From assembly GCF_900129495.1 (NCBI RefSeq), contig NZ_FQVX01000005.1, positions 175,952 to 239,951 of the forward strand: a DNA stretch of 64,000 nt, given 5' to 3'. Every line of letters starts with the position of its first letter. Position 1 is the first letter of the stretch. A model generated the notes under the pieces. That model was not told where the DNA came from. It searched no databases and was given only the letters and a program-made list of their open reading frames with translations. This document shows positions 1 to 8,268 of this stretch, piece after piece. Position numbers and translations under genes: made by a program. The stretch is from Geodermatophilus nigrescens (GTDB lineage Bacteria > Actinomycetota > Actinomycetes > Mycobacteriales > Geodermatophilaceae).

Positions 1-390
1 ACGGCGGGCCGGCTGCGGGCGGGGAGCTGGCTGGCGCGCACGGTGAGCATCAAGGTCCGCTTCGCCGACTTCACCACGATCACCCGCAGCCGCACCCTCG
101 ACGTCCCCACCGACGTCGGGCAGGACCTCTACGACACCGCCCGCGCCCTCTTCGACGCCCTGGGCCTGGACCGGGCGCGGCTGCGGCTGGTGGGCGTGCG
201 CGCCGAGCGGCTGGTGCAGGCCGGGTCGACGCCGCGCCAGCTCGAGCTCGGCGAGCGCGAGCACGGCCGCCGCGACGCCGAGCTGGCCGCCGACCGGGCC
301 GCTCGGAGGTTCGGCGCGGGGGCCGTCCGGCCGGCCACGCTGCTGCACCGCGACCGCGACCGGCGGGTCCGCGACCGCCCGCGGGGGTGA
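1..390 (+). CDS. dinB: DNA polymerase IV (DinB), C-terminal part, cut by the window edge
   Basis: This is the last 129 codons of a Y-family translesion polymerase; the catalytic palm and fingers lie before the window. The frame is open from base 1 and reads through the stretch SIKVRFADFTTITRSRTL, which is the signature of the little-finger domain of Pol IV that grips the primer-template. The tail after about residue 95 is Arg/Asp rich and shows no beta-clamp motif that I recognise. The family bypasses lesions and is often induced by DNA damage. No promoter can be judged because the start is missing. Family identity is clear; completeness is not. Confidence 0.85.
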   Translation, partial: TAGRLRAGSWLARTVSIKVRFADFTTITRSRTLDVPTDVGQDLYDTARALFDALGLDRARLRLVGVRAERLVQAGSTPRQLELGEREHGRRDAELAADRAARRFGAGAVRPATLLHRDRDRRVRDRPRG

Positions 391-427
391 TCCGGGTCCA
401 CCGTGGGCGGGTCGCCGCGCGCTCGCC

Positions 428-456
428 TTTCGCACCCCGTGAACGGCTCGTATCCT
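428..456 (+). promoter_or_regulatory. candidate promoter of the DUF3040 gene
   Basis: TTTCGC (428-433), a 17-bp spacer and TATCCT (451-456) fit a housekeeping sigma promoter with a weak -35 and a good TANNNT -10. Transcription would begin near 463, about 50 bases before the chosen GTG. Confidence 0.45.
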
Positions 457-514
457 CGTGGGTACCGCCGGGGGGGACCCGGCGGATCAGGCCTTGGCCC
501 ACCTGGAGGCATCC

Positions 515-922
515 GTGCCGCTCTCCGAGCACGAGCAGCGACTGCTGGAGCAGATCGAGCGCGCCCTCGTCGACGACGATCCGAAGTTCGCCTCCTCCGT
601 CCGCACGGGTGACCGCAGGCTCAGGGCCCGGCGGAAGCTGCAACTGGGTGCGCTGCTCGTGGTGGTGGGCCTCGCGGTCCTCGTCGGTGGCGCCGTCGCC
701 CCCTCGGTCCCGCTCGGCGTCCTCGGCTTCCTCGTCATGTTCGGCGGCGCCGCGCTCGGCGTGCTGAACTACCGCTCCGCCACCGGCGCGGTCGAGGCCG
801 GCCCGGCCGGGCCGGCCGGTGCCCGCGGCGGCAGCACCGCCCGCGGCCGCGGCGGCAAGCCCCGCAAGCAGCCGCTGAAGAACCGCCTCGAGGAGCGCTT
901 CCGCCGCCGCTACGACCAGTAG
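515..922 (+). CDS. DUF3040 family small membrane protein
   Basis: A 135-residue protein. The N-terminus PLSEHEQRLLEQIERAL followed by DDPKFASSVR is the hallmark of the actinobacterial DUF3040 family, whose function is unknown. Two membrane segments lie at about residues 45-62 and 66-85, and the tail is basic and Gly/Arg rich, so a short cytoplasmic helix, a hairpin in the membrane and a charged tail are likely. GTG 515 is chosen because GGAGG ends 5 bases before it and the family motif begins directly after it; an in-frame GTG at 458 would add 19 unrelated residues. The gene often sits next to the dcw cluster, as here. It ends at a strong hairpin terminator. Confidence 0.8.
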   Translation: MPLSEHEQRLLEQIERALVDDDPKFASSVRTGDRRLRARRKLQLGALLVVVGLAVLVGGAVAPSVPLGVLGFLVMFGGAALGVLNYRSATGAVEAGPAGPAGARGGSTARGRGGKPRKQPLKNRLEERFRRRYDQ

Positions 923-935
923 CCCGCAGCCTCCC

Positions 936-974
936 CCGACGGCCGCCGTCCCGCACCGGGACGGCGGCCGTCGG
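936..974. terminator. hairpin terminator after the DUF3040 gene
   Basis: A perfect 17-bp stem (936-952 with 958-974) around a 5-base loop lies 14 bases after the DUF3040 stop. No U-tract follows, which is usual in very GC-rich actinobacteria. The genes on either side converge. Confidence 0.75.
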
Positions 975-1048
975 CGTTCCCGGGACCGTCCGGGTGCGTG
1001 GCCCGCGCCGGTCGGGCCGCGCGCCACGTGCCCGACCTCCCGCCGCGC

Positions 1049-1080
1049 GCCCGGCCTCGCGCTGCAGCGCGAGGCCGGGC
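1049..1080. terminator. 32-bp perfect palindrome, probable terminator of the tgpA operon
   Basis: Bases 1049-1064 are the exact reverse complement of 1065-1080, so the RNA from either strand folds into one uninterrupted hairpin. It lies downstream of the minus-strand tgpA stop and is best read as that operon's terminator. Confidence 0.6.
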
Positions 1081-1114
1081 ACCACACGGCGAGGGTGGGT
1101 GGACCGGTGCCCGG

Positions 1115-1153
1115 GGGCAGGCGGACCGGGCAGGCGGACCGGGCAGGCGGACC
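1115..1153. repeat. three tandem 13-bp repeats
   Basis: The unit GGGCAGGCGGACC occurs three times without interruption between the palindrome and the end of tgpA. No reading frame uses it convincingly. It is a minor tandem repeat that could vary in copy number between strains. Confidence 0.8.
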
Positions 1154-1196
1154 GGGACGGCGGGAGAGGGAGGACCGGGCCGGCGACGGCGGCCGG

Positions 1197-3650
1197 TCAG
1201 GCCGCGGGACGGCGGCGCGGGAGCCGGGACCGGAGCCGGTCGACGAGCCCGCCGCCCAGCGCGTCGGCCAGCGAGGCCGGCCACAGCAGCGCCCGCAGCC
1301 GCACCCGCGCCGGCACCGCGGCGGCCAGGCCCCTGCGGGCGGCCCGGAGCGCCGCGACGGCGGACGGGTCGCCGGGCGCCGCGCCGGGGCGGCCGTAGCT
1401 GGCCGCCTCCTCCGCGCGGGCCAGCCGCTCGACCGCCTCGGCCGCGCCCGGCGAGCCCGCCCGGTGCGCCCCGGCGGTGGTCCCCAGCGTCCGGGCGAGG
1501 CCGGCCGCCTGCTGCCGCGGCGTGCGCGCCGGGTCCCACGGCAGGCCGAGGTCGCGCGCGGTGGCGGCGAGCTCGTCCCACAGCGCCGCCGGGCCGCCGT
1601 CGTCGAGGCGCCGGCGCCGCTGCAGCGCGCGCACCCCGGCCGGGGCGCCCAGCAGCGCGGCCAGGCCCAGCAGCACGCCGGCGGCGACCAGCACCGGCCG
1701 GGCCGACCCGGGATCGCGGGACCCCGGCATGCCCGTCGTGATCCCGCCGCCGTCCACCCGGTCCACCTGCGGCGCGGGCACCACCGGCGCCGGGGCCGGC
1801 ACCGCCGGGGCGCCGTCCGGCGTCGAAGCGTCCTCCTGCGGCGTCGGCCGCGGCGCCCAGGGCAGCTCGACGGCGCGGTCGGTGTCGATCGGGGTGGGGT
1901 CGAACGGGATCCAGCCGAGGTCGTCGAAGTAGACCTCCACCCACGCGTGCGCGTCGGAGCTGGTGATCAGCCGCTCGCCGCCGGGCTGGATGCGGCCGGG
2001 GGTGTAGCCCAGCGCCACCCGCGCCGGGATGCCCGCCTCGCGGACCATCGCCGCCATCGCCCCGGCGTACTGCTCGCAGTAGCCCTGCTTGAGGCGCAGG
2101 AAATCGGCGAGGTCGTCGCCGGTGGTGCCCGGCGCGGTGGCGAGGCTGTAGACGAAGCCGTTCTCCCGGGAGAACCACCCGTGGATCGACCGGACCGCGT
2201 CGTAGGGGGTGGCGGCGCCCGCGGTCAGCTGGTCGACCAGGTCGGTGACCTCGGGGGCCAGTGGCGGGATGGCGGTGTCGCGCTCGCGCACCGGGTCGTC
2301 CGCGCGCAGCGGCCCGGCGGCGCGCAGCTCGTCCTCGCTCGGCCGCGGCTCCACCGCGGTCACCCGGTAGCCGGCCGAGGCGGTGGTGGTGTCGCGGCCG
2401 AAGACCGTGCCGGTGACCGGGTCGAACCGCCAGGCGTCGGGGTCGGCGATGTCCACGGTCAGCGGGGAGGTGAGCACGGGCAGGAACCGGTCGTCGTGGC
2501 CGACCGCGGTGATCGTGGCCTCCACCGGCCGGCCGCCGCGGCGCCCGGGCAGCGGCGCCAGCGGGTCGGGCTGGGCCACCGACGCCTCGCCGTCGAGGTT
2601 GCCCGTCGTCCAGCCGTCCTCGGCGGTGTACCGGTCGAGCGTCACGACGCGCAGGTAGCCGGGGTCGTCGACCGAGGCGTCCACCCGCAGCAGGTCGATC
2701 GGCTCGGGGAGGGTCAGCTGGCCCTGCAGCGCGGCGGCCGGGTCCAGCGCCGTCCCGGTGGCGCCGCCGCCCCCGCCCGGGCCGAAGCCCGAGGCGAACC
2801 GGCCCTCGGGGAGGGTGGGGACGACGCTGCCGGCCACCAGTGCCACCGCCAGCGCCGCGAGCGCGGTGCCCGCCGCGGCCGCGGACCCGGCGCCGTGGCC
2901 GCCCGCCCGGCCGGTGCGCGCGGCCAGCCGCCGGGACTGGTCGGCCCACAGCAGCAGCGCCAGGCCCGCCGCCGGGGCGGCCAGCGCCCCCAGCCCGACG
3001 TCGCCGGTGACGGTGCTGACCGGCACGCAGAACAGCACCAGCAGGCCGAGCCCGGCCAGCGCCGGCTGCCGCCCGCCGACGGCGACCAGGTCGACGGTGA
3101 CCGCGACCATCCCCACGAGCAGGACGGTCAGCGCCAGCAGCCCGGTCAGCGGCAGCGCGGGGGTGGCCTGCTCGCGGATCTCCGCCGACCCCGCGGTCAG
3201 GACGGCACCCAGCGACCCGAGGCTGCGCGGGGTCGGCAGCCACCCGCCGACCGCCCGCGCCGGGGCGAACAGCGCCGTCATCAGGCAGGTGAGGGCGGCG
3301 AGCTGGCCCAGCGGGACCAGTGGCACGCCGAGGGCCGCGGCGCGCGCGGGCAGCGCGCGCCCGCCCGAGGCCCACGCCCACAGCGCGGGGCCCGCCGCGC
3401 GCAGCGCCAGGCCGGTGAGCGCGACGACGGCGATCGCGGCGAGGGCCGGCGCCAGCCAGTCGGGCCGGGTGAAGACGGGGAACAGCGCGCACGCGCCGAG
3501 CGCGGTGGCGACGGCGGCGGCGACGGTCGTGCCGCCCTCGCGGCGCAGCGTCCCGGGCGGCCGGGGCGGGGGAGGGCGGCGCGCGACCGGGACGCGCGGC
3601 GGCGGGGCGGGCGCCGGGGGAGCGGCCGGCGGCGGCGCGAGCGCGGTCAC
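1197..3650 (-). CDS. TgpA-type membrane transglutaminase-like protein
   Basis: An 817-residue protein with several N-terminal membrane segments, a periplasm-facing transglutaminase core and a C-terminal DUF4129-like region (LWDELAATARDLGLPWDP). The papain-like triad is visible: Cys525 in GYCEQYAGAM, His568 in SDAHAWVEVYF and Asp584 in GWIPFDPTP. The family acts at the cell envelope; its substrate here is unknown. GTG at 3650 overlaps the stop of the DUF58 gene by four bases, so the two are translationally coupled in a moxR-DUF58-tgpA operon, a widespread arrangement. The family is usually 650-800 residues, so this copy is full length. Confidence 0.88.
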   Translation of the reverse strand: MTALAPPPAAPPAPAPPPRVPVARRPPPPRPPGTLRREGGTTVAAAVATALGACALFPVFTRPDWLAPALAAIAVVALTGLALRAAGPALWAWASGGRALPARAAALGVPLVPLGQLAALTCLMTALFAPARAVGGWLPTPRSLGSLGAVLTAGSAEIREQATPALPLTGLLALTVLLVGMVAVTVDLVAVGGRQPALAGLGLLVLFCVPVSTVTGDVGLGALAAPAAGLALLLWADQSRRLAARTGRAGGHGAGSAAAAGTALAALAVALVAGSVVPTLPEGRFASGFGPGGGGGATGTALDPAAALQGQLTLPEPIDLLRVDASVDDPGYLRVVTLDRYTAEDGWTTGNLDGEASVAQPDPLAPLPGRRGGRPVEATITAVGHDDRFLPVLTSPLTVDIADPDAWRFDPVTGTVFGRDTTTASAGYRVTAVEPRPSEDELRAAGPLRADDPVRERDTAIPPLAPEVTDLVDQLTAGAATPYDAVRSIHGWFSRENGFVYSLATAPGTTGDDLADFLRLKQGYCEQYAGAMAAMVREAGIPARVALGYTPGRIQPGGERLITSSDAHAWVEVYFDDLGWIPFDPTPIDTDRAVELPWAPRPTPQEDASTPDGAPAVPAPAPVVPAPQVDRVDGGGITTGMPGSRDPGSARPVLVAAGVLLGLAALLGAPAGVRALQRRRRLDDGGPAALWDELAATARDLGLPWDPARTPRQQAAGLARTLGTTAGAHRAGSPGAAEAVERLARAEEAASYGRPGAAPGDPSAVAALRAARRGLAAAVPARVRLRALLWPASLADALGGGLVDRLRSRLPRRRPAA

Positions 3651-5032
3651 GCCGGCACCCCGATCCCGCCGGCCCGCAGGCCCGCGCCGCGCTGGGCGGC
3701 GAGGTCGGCCCAGACCGCCTCGACGCCGCGGCCGGCCCCGGCGACGGCCACCTGCCAGCCCGCGCCGCGCAGCAGCGACGCCGACTCCTCCACCTGGGCG
3801 GCCAGGTGCGCCCGCGACGTCGCCGACAGCGAGCGGCGGCTGCGCCCGCCCGGGTCGGCCCAGCTCGCGACGTCGAGCAGGACCGCGACGTCGGTGTGCG
3901 GGCCGGAGCGGGCGGTGACCAGCTCGGCGAGGTCGTCGGGCCCGACCGCGCCCAGCAGCGCCACGACCGGGCCGTCGCCGGCCACCCGGTGCAGCAGATC
4001 GGCGGCGGGCGCGAGAGAGGAGCCGCGCGCCGGGCCGAGCACGGCCAGCCGGTCGAGCAGCTCGGTGGGTCCGAGGCCCGCCGCTCCCTCACCGGGCGTG
4101 AGCTCGCCCTCGGGGGTGACCACCCGCAGCACGGCGCCGCGGCGGGCCAGCGAGCTGCCGATGCTGGCCGCGGCCTCGACCAGCCACTCGAGGCTGTCCG
4201 GCGGCGGGGACGGGTCGCCGGGCGGGCCGGGGACGGACGTGGCGGCGGGCCCGGGGCCGGCGGCCCGGGTGAGCAGGTGGGCGCGCACCCGGGTGTCGAG
4301 CAGCAGCGCCGCCTGCGCCCGCCAGGGCCGCTCCTCCATCCGCACCATGAGCTCGCCGGTGCGCGCGGTGGCCCGCCAGTGCACCTTGCGGAGGTCGTCG
4401 CCGTGCCGGTAGGCGCGGGTGCTGACGTCGTCCTCGCCGTGCACCGCGATCGAGCGGCGGGCGCCGTCCCCGCCGCCGCCGTGGCCGCCGGCCGGCCCGC
4501 CGGGCCCGAGCGGGCGCACCCGCGGGACGACGAGCAGCGGGGCGCCGTCGGTGCCGCTGGTGGTGCGCTGCACCAGGCCGAACGGGTCGACCAGCCGCAG
4601 CCGCAGCGGGCCGAGCCGGAACCGGCCGCGCCGCCCGCCGTGCACCCGGTAGGGCAGGGCCGCGGTGCGCCCGGCGGGCAGCCGCTCGACGACGAAGCCG
4701 GGGGAGCGGCCGGCGTCCTCGGGCAGCTCCTCGGACAGCAGCCACAGCCGGCCGGTGCGCCGGTCGGTGTTGGTGACCTCCAGCAGCACGTCGGCGTCCT
4801 CCCCGCGCGGCACGCGGGCCGGGGTGACCGTTCGCCGCACCGCCACGCGGAAGCGCTGCCGGGCCACCAGCACCGCCGACAGCAGCGGCAGGGCCAGCAG
4901 GAACACCGCGATCTGCACCAGCGGCCGCTCGCCGAGCAGCGCGCCGAGGCCGAGCAGCGTCAGGCCGGCGGCGACCAGGCAGCGGCCGCGCAGGGTGAGC
5001 GAGGTCAGCGCGCTCCGGAGCTGGCCCGCCAC
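3647..5032 (-). CDS. DUF58 domain protein (von Willebrand factor A-like fold)
   Basis: A 461-residue protein. Two membrane helices lie at about 18-58. The DUF58 signature around residues 210-226 reads HGDDLRKVHWRATARTG. DUF58 proteins are obligate partners of MoxR ATPases and transglutaminase-like proteins in operons thought to handle protein assembly or envelope stress. The middle part (about 173-200) and the 255-280 stretch are Gly/Pro-rich insertions. The gene lies 3 bases after the moxR stop and overlaps the tgpA start, so all three are cotranscribed. Family assignment is firm; molecular function is not known. Confidence 0.88.
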   Translation of the reverse strand: MAGQLRSALTSLTLRGRCLVAAGLTLLGLGALLGERPLVQIAVFLLALPLLSAVLVARQRFRVAVRRTVTPARVPRGEDADVLLEVTNTDRRTGRLWLLSEELPEDAGRSPGFVVERLPAGRTAALPYRVHGGRRGRFRLGPLRLRLVDPFGLVQRTTSGTDGAPLLVVPRVRPLGPGGPAGGHGGGGDGARRSIAVHGEDDVSTRAYRHGDDLRKVHWRATARTGELMVRMEERPWRAQAALLLDTRVRAHLLTRAAGPGPAATSVPGPPGDPSPPPDSLEWLVEAAASIGSSLARRGAVLRVVTPEGELTPGEGAAGLGPTELLDRLAVLGPARGSSLAPAADLLHRVAGDGPVVALLGAVGPDDLAELVTARSGPHTDVAVLLDVASWADPGGRSRRSLSATSRAHLAAQVEESASLLRGAGWQVAVAGAGRGVEAVWADLAAQRGAGLRAGGIGVPA

Positions 5033-5035
5033 CGC

Positions 5036-6019
5036 TCAGCGCCCGCGCAGCACGGGCACCGAGCCGAGCAGCCCGGTGACGACCTGCTCCGCGGTGCGCC
5101 GCGCGGCCGCGGCGTCGGCGGTGAGCAGCAGCCGGTGGGACAGCACGGGCAGCGCCATCGCCTGGACGTCGTCGGGGAGCACGTGGTCGCGGCCGGCGAG
5201 CGCCGCGGCGGCGCGGGCGGTGCGCAGCAGCTGCAGGCCGGCCCGCGGGGAGGCGCCCAACCGCAGGTCGGGGGAGCGGCGGGTGGCCTCGACCAGGGCG
5301 ACGACGTAGCGGCGGACGGCGTCGGAGACGTGCAGGGTGCCGACGGCGGCCACCAGGGCGCGGACGGTCGCGGCGTCGGCGACCGGCGTCAGCTCGGCGA
5401 GCGGGTCGCCGGTGCCGCGGTCGTCGAGCATGGCGACCTCGGCCTCCCGGTCGGGGTAGCCCATGGACACCCGCGCGGTGAACCGGTCGCGCTGGGCCTC
5501 GGGGAGGGGATAGGTGCCCTCCATCTCCACCGGGTTCTGCGTGGCCATCACCAGGAACGGCCGGGCCAGCTCGTAGCTGACGCCGTCGACGGTGACCTGC
5601 CGCTCCTCCATGCACTCCAGCAGCGCCGACTGCGTCTTCGGCGAGGCCCTGTTGATCTCGTCGGCGACCACGACGTTGGCGAACACCGCGCCCGGGCGGA
5701 ACTCGAAGGCGCGCGTCTCCTGGTCGTAGATCGCCACGCCGGTGACGTCGCTCGGCAGCAGGTCGGGGGTGAACTGGATGCGGCGCACGCTCGCGTCGAT
5801 CGAGGCCGCGAGCGCCTTGGCCAGCGTCGTCTTGCCGACCCCGGGCACGTCCTCGACGAGCAGGTGGCCCTCGGCGAGCAGCACGACCAGCGCCAGGCGG
5901 ACGACGTCGGGCTTGCCCTGGACGACCCGGGAGACGTTGGCGGCGATCCGCGCGCCCTCCGCGGCGACGTCGACCGGCAGCCCCGCCGTCCCGTCCGCCG
6001 CACGCATGGTGTCGGTCAC
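5036..6019 (-). CDS. MoxR family AAA+ ATPase
   Basis: A 327-residue AAA+ ATPase. Walker A is DVPGVGKTT (residues 57-65) and Walker B lies in VVVADEIN. The sensor region and arginine finger follow in PLPEAQRDRFTARVSMGYP. MoxR ATPases act as chaperone-like remodelers for the DUF58 and transglutaminase partners encoded directly downstream. GTG 6019 is preferred over ATG 6007 because TACCGT lies 7 bases before it, giving a leaderless transcript like that of hisH in this window. The divergent mraZ promoter lies upstream, and four GTGGG units facing this gene stand 117-153 bases ahead of it. Confidence 0.88.
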   Translation of the reverse strand: MTDTMRAADGTAGLPVDVAAEGARIAANVSRVVQGKPDVVRLALVVLLAEGHLLVEDVPGVGKTTLAKALAASIDASVRRIQFTPDLLPSDVTGVAIYDQETRAFEFRPGAVFANVVVADEINRASPKTQSALLECMEERQVTVDGVSYELARPFLVMATQNPVEMEGTYPLPEAQRDRFTARVSMGYPDREAEVAMLDDRGTGDPLAELTPVADAATVRALVAAVGTLHVSDAVRRYVVALVEATRRSPDLRLGASPRAGLQLLRTARAAAALAGRDHVLPDDVQAMALPVLSHRLLLTADAAAARRTAEQVVTGLLGSVPVLRGR

Positions 6020-6026
6020 CCGGCCC

Positions 6027-6032
6027 ACGGTA
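6027..6032 (-). promoter_or_regulatory. -10 hexamer for leaderless moxR
   Basis: Minus-strand TACCGT is followed by 7 bases and then GTG 6019. The spacing places the transcription start on the start codon itself. Confidence 0.5.
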
Positions 6033-6135
6033 CGTGCCCGCGGCGCGTCCGGAGCCCGTCGCGGACCGCCCCGTCCGGCTCCCCACCCGGGCGCGTCCTC
6101 GGCTCCCTCCGCAGGCCCGCGGGCCGCTCCCGGCC

Positions 6136-6172
6136 CCCACCGCTCCCCACCGGGCGCCCCACCGCGCCCCAC
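6136..6172 (-). promoter_or_regulatory. minus-strand GTGGG array facing moxR (MraZ-box-like)
   Basis: CCCAC (GTGGG on the minus strand) begins at 6136, 6146, 6158 and 6168, a 10-12-10 bp spacing. MraZ is known to bind TGGG-containing repeats on a 10-bp period. The array reads towards the moxR-DUF58-tgpA operon, so it may bring that operon under MraZ control. This is inference from sequence. Confidence 0.45.
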
Positions 6173-6250
6173 CGGCCGCCCCGCGCGCCCCGACCGGCCG
6201 CTGACCTGCACGGGGAGGCGTGGGGAGAAGCGGTCACGACATGGTGTCGA

Positions 6251-6295
6251 GTGGTGTCCGGTGGGGCGTAGTGGGTTAGTGTGTGGCGCGGTGGG
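6251..6295 (+). promoter_or_regulatory. MraZ operator upstream of mraZ
   Basis: Five pentamers begin exactly every 10 bp: GTGGT 6251, GTGGG 6261, GTGGG 6271, GTGTG 6281 and GTGGG 6291. This matches the known MraZ box, repeats of TGGGN separated by 5 bases. A -10-like TAGTGT (6277-6282) is embedded in it, so bound MraZ would cover the promoter of its own operon, as in the autorepression described in other bacteria. Confidence 0.75.
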
Positions 6296-6358
6296 GAGCC
6301 AGGGCCCGTCCCGGGTCCGCGGTGGACACGAGGAGGGCCACATGGGGGAGGTGATCCG

Positions 6359-6793
6359 GTGTTCGTCGGCAACTACTCGTTGCGGCTCGACGAGAAGGGC
6401 CGGCTCGCACTCCCCGTCCGGTTCCGCGAGCAGGTGGCCGACGGCATGGTGATCAAGAAGGGCCAGGAGCGCTGCGTCTACGGCCTCACCATGGCCCGGG
6501 TCGCCGAGCAGAGCCGCGCCGCCGCCAGCATGGCCCCCGCCGACACCGCCGAGGCCCGCATGCGCGCCCGCCTGAGCTTCGGCTCGATGGTCGAGGTCGA
6601 GCCCGACAAGGCCGGCCGCATCACCATCCCCGCGAGCCTCCGCCAGTACGCCGGCCTCGACCGCGACGTCGTGGTGGTCGGCGTCGACACCCGCTTCGAG
6701 ATCTGGGACCAGGCCGCGTGGGACGCCTACGAGGCAGAGCAGGAGGCGGTCTTCGCCGCCATGGAGAGCGAGGGGATGCCCACGCTCTCCTGA
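6359..6793 (+). CDS. mraZ: MraZ, transcriptional regulator of the dcw cluster
   Basis: A 144-residue protein of two SpoVT-AbrB-like halves. The first begins FVGNYSLRLDEKGRLALP and the second carries VEVEPDKAGRITIPASLR; both contain the DxxGR loop that contacts DNA. MraZ forms rings that bind phased TGGG repeats and control the dcw operon. GTG 6359 is chosen because GGAGG (6347-6351) sits 7 bases upstream and because the family begins directly with this F-x-G-x-Y motif. It is the first gene of the cluster. A 449-bp gap before rsmH is unusually long and carries another repeat array. Confidence 0.93.
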   Translation: MFVGNYSLRLDEKGRLALPVRFREQVADGMVIKKGQERCVYGLTMARVAEQSRAAASMAPADTAEARMRARLSFGSMVEVEPDKAGRITIPASLRQYAGLDRDVVVVGVDTRFEIWDQAAWDAYEAEQEAVFAAMESEGMPTLS

Positions 6794-7242
6794 CCCCGTG
6801 CCGCCGGTCGCCCGGCAGCCGCGCACCGTCGCGAGCCGTCTTCCCCGCGGCTCGACCGGATGCGGCCCGAACCGCCTTCCCCGCGGCTCGGTCCGCCGCA
6901 GCGGCACCGCGACCGGCACCCGGCCCCACCCCCCGCGGGGTCCTCCTGACGCACTTCCCCGGCGCCAGGCGGCCCTCGCGGGGGGTGGGGACCCCACTCC
7001 GCCCCACCGGCCCCACGCCGCCCCACCGCGGTCGCCGTCCCCGCGCGACCTCCTCCGCTCAGGACCTCCTCCGCTCAGGCACCCCCTCCCCGCGACCCGC
7101 GCCCGTCCCCGGCGCCCCACCGGTCGCGCGGCACGCCCGCCGAGCTCCCCCAGCCGACCCGCTGTCCGCGCCACCATGTGCAGCACGTGCGTCCCGGTGA
7201 CGCCCGTCCCCGCGCGGGGAGCCCGACCCGAGGAGACCGACG
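6794..7242 (+). other. long mraZ-rsmH spacer without a gene
   Basis: This 449-bp spacer shows no credible coding frame. It holds a minus-strand GTGGG array (6993-7026), two copies of a 14-base CCCCGCGGCTCG-containing segment near 6841 and 6879, and two perfect tandem 16-bp copies of GACCTCCTCCGCTCAG (7047-7078). The ribosome binding site for rsmH lies at its end. It may carry a second promoter for the cluster. Confidence 0.6.
6993..7026 (-). promoter_or_regulatory. second minus-strand GTGGG array, between mraZ and rsmH
   Basis: CCCAC begins at 6993, 7003, 7012 and 7022 (10, 9 and 10 bp apart), giving four GTGGG units on the minus strand. The phase resembles the mraZ operator. It could be a second MraZ site inside the operon. 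Confidence 0.4.
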
Positions 7243-8268
7243 ATGAGCACGCCCGAGCCCCCGCGGCCCGCGCCGCAGGACTCGGCGGCATCCACACCGC
7301 GGGACACGGCGGCGCCTCCCGTGCACGTGCCCGTCCTCCTCGACCGCGTCACCGACCTGCTCGGCCCGGCCTGCGCTGCGGAGGGCGCCGTGCTGGTGGA
7401 CGCCACCCTGGGCCTCGCCGGCCACGCGCTGGCCCTCCTCGACGCCCACCCCGGCCTGCGGCTGGTCGGCCTCGACCGCGACCCGCACGCCCGCGCCGAG
7501 GCCGCCGCCCGGATCGCGGCCGCCGGCCACGCCGACCGCGCCACGCTCGTGCCGGCGGTCTTCGACGAGCTGCCCGACGTCCTCGACCGCCTCGGCCTCG
7601 ACGAGGTGCACGCGGTGCTGTTCGACCTCGGCGTCAGCTCCCTGCAGCTCGACCGCGCCGACCGCGGCTTCAGCTACGCCGCCGACGGCCCGCTGGACAT
7701 GCGCATGGACCCCGGCGCGCCGCGCACCGCCGCCGACGTCGTCAACACCTACTCCGCCGCCGAGCTCGCCCGCGTCCTGCGCGTCTACGGCGAGGAGCGG
7801 TTCGCCTCGCGGATCGCCGGCGCGATCGTCCGCGAGCGCGCCCGGGAGCCGTTCACCGGCACCGAGCGGCTCGCCCACCTGGTGCGCGACTCGATCCCCG
7901 CCGCCACCCGCCGCACGGGCGGCAACCCGGCCAAGCGGACGTTCCAGGCGCTGCGGATCGAGGTCAACGACGAGCTCGGCGTCCTCCGGCGGGCGCTGCC
8001 GGCGGCACTGGACGCGCTGGCGGTGGGCGGCCGGGTCGCCGTCATCACCTTCCACTCCCTCGAGGACCGGATCGTCAAGCAGGCCCTCGCCGAGCTCGCC
8101 ACCGACCGGACCCCGCCGGAGCTGCCCGTCCGGCTGCCCGAGTACGGGCCGGTGCTGCGGCTGCTCACCCGCGGCGGCGAGGCCGCCTCGGAGGCCGAGG
8201 TGGCCGCCAACCCCCGGGCCGCCTCGGCCCGCGTCCGCGCCGCCGAGCGCATCCGGCGGGCCGCGTGA
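7243..8268 (+). CDS. rsmH: 16S rRNA (cytosine(1402)-N(4))-methyltransferase RsmH
   Basis: A 341-residue class I methyltransferase that methylates N4 of C1402 in the decoding centre of 16S rRNA, using S-adenosylmethionine. The conserved start [10 protein letters not shown] is at about residue 27, the SAM site [17 protein letters not shown] follows, and [15 protein letters not shown] and [14 protein letters not shown] mark the C-terminal part. ATG 7243 has a GGAG-type site upstream. The first 25 residues are a Pro/Ala-rich extension. Its stop overlaps the ftsL GTG by three bases, so translation is coupled. Confidence 0.95.
   Translation: MSTPEPPRPAPQDSAASTPRDTAAPPVHVPVLLDRVTDLLGPACAAEGAVLVDATLGLAGHALALLDAHPGLRLVGLDRDPHARAEAAARIAAAGHADRATLVPAVFDELPDVLDRLGLDEVHAVLFDLGVSSLQLDRADRGFSYAADGPLDMRMDPGAPRTAADVVNTYSAAELARVLRVYGEERFASRIAGAIVRERAREPFTGTERLAHLVRDSIPAATRRTGGNPAKRTFQALRIEVNDELGVLRRALPAALDALAVGGRVAVITFHSLEDRIVKQALAELATDRTPPELPVRLPEYGPVLRLLTRGGEAASEAEVAANPRAASARVRAAERIRRAA

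Larger units (their letters stand above)
6020..6358. other. divergent control region between moxR and mraZ (no gene)
   Basis: This 339-bp stretch holds no plausible gene. It contains the moxR -10 (6027-6032, minus), a minus-strand array of GTGGG repeats (6136-6172), the plus-strand GTGGG array (6251-6295) with a TANNNT hexamer at 6277-6282, and the mraZ ribosome binding site (GGAGG, 6347-6351). Confidence 0.7.

Noticed and set aside
1095..4412. A 1105-codon plus-strand frame over tgpA and DUF58
   Set aside because: The minus-strand genes have intact catalytic motifs and coupled starts; this frame is repetitive Arg/Gly/Gln sequence.
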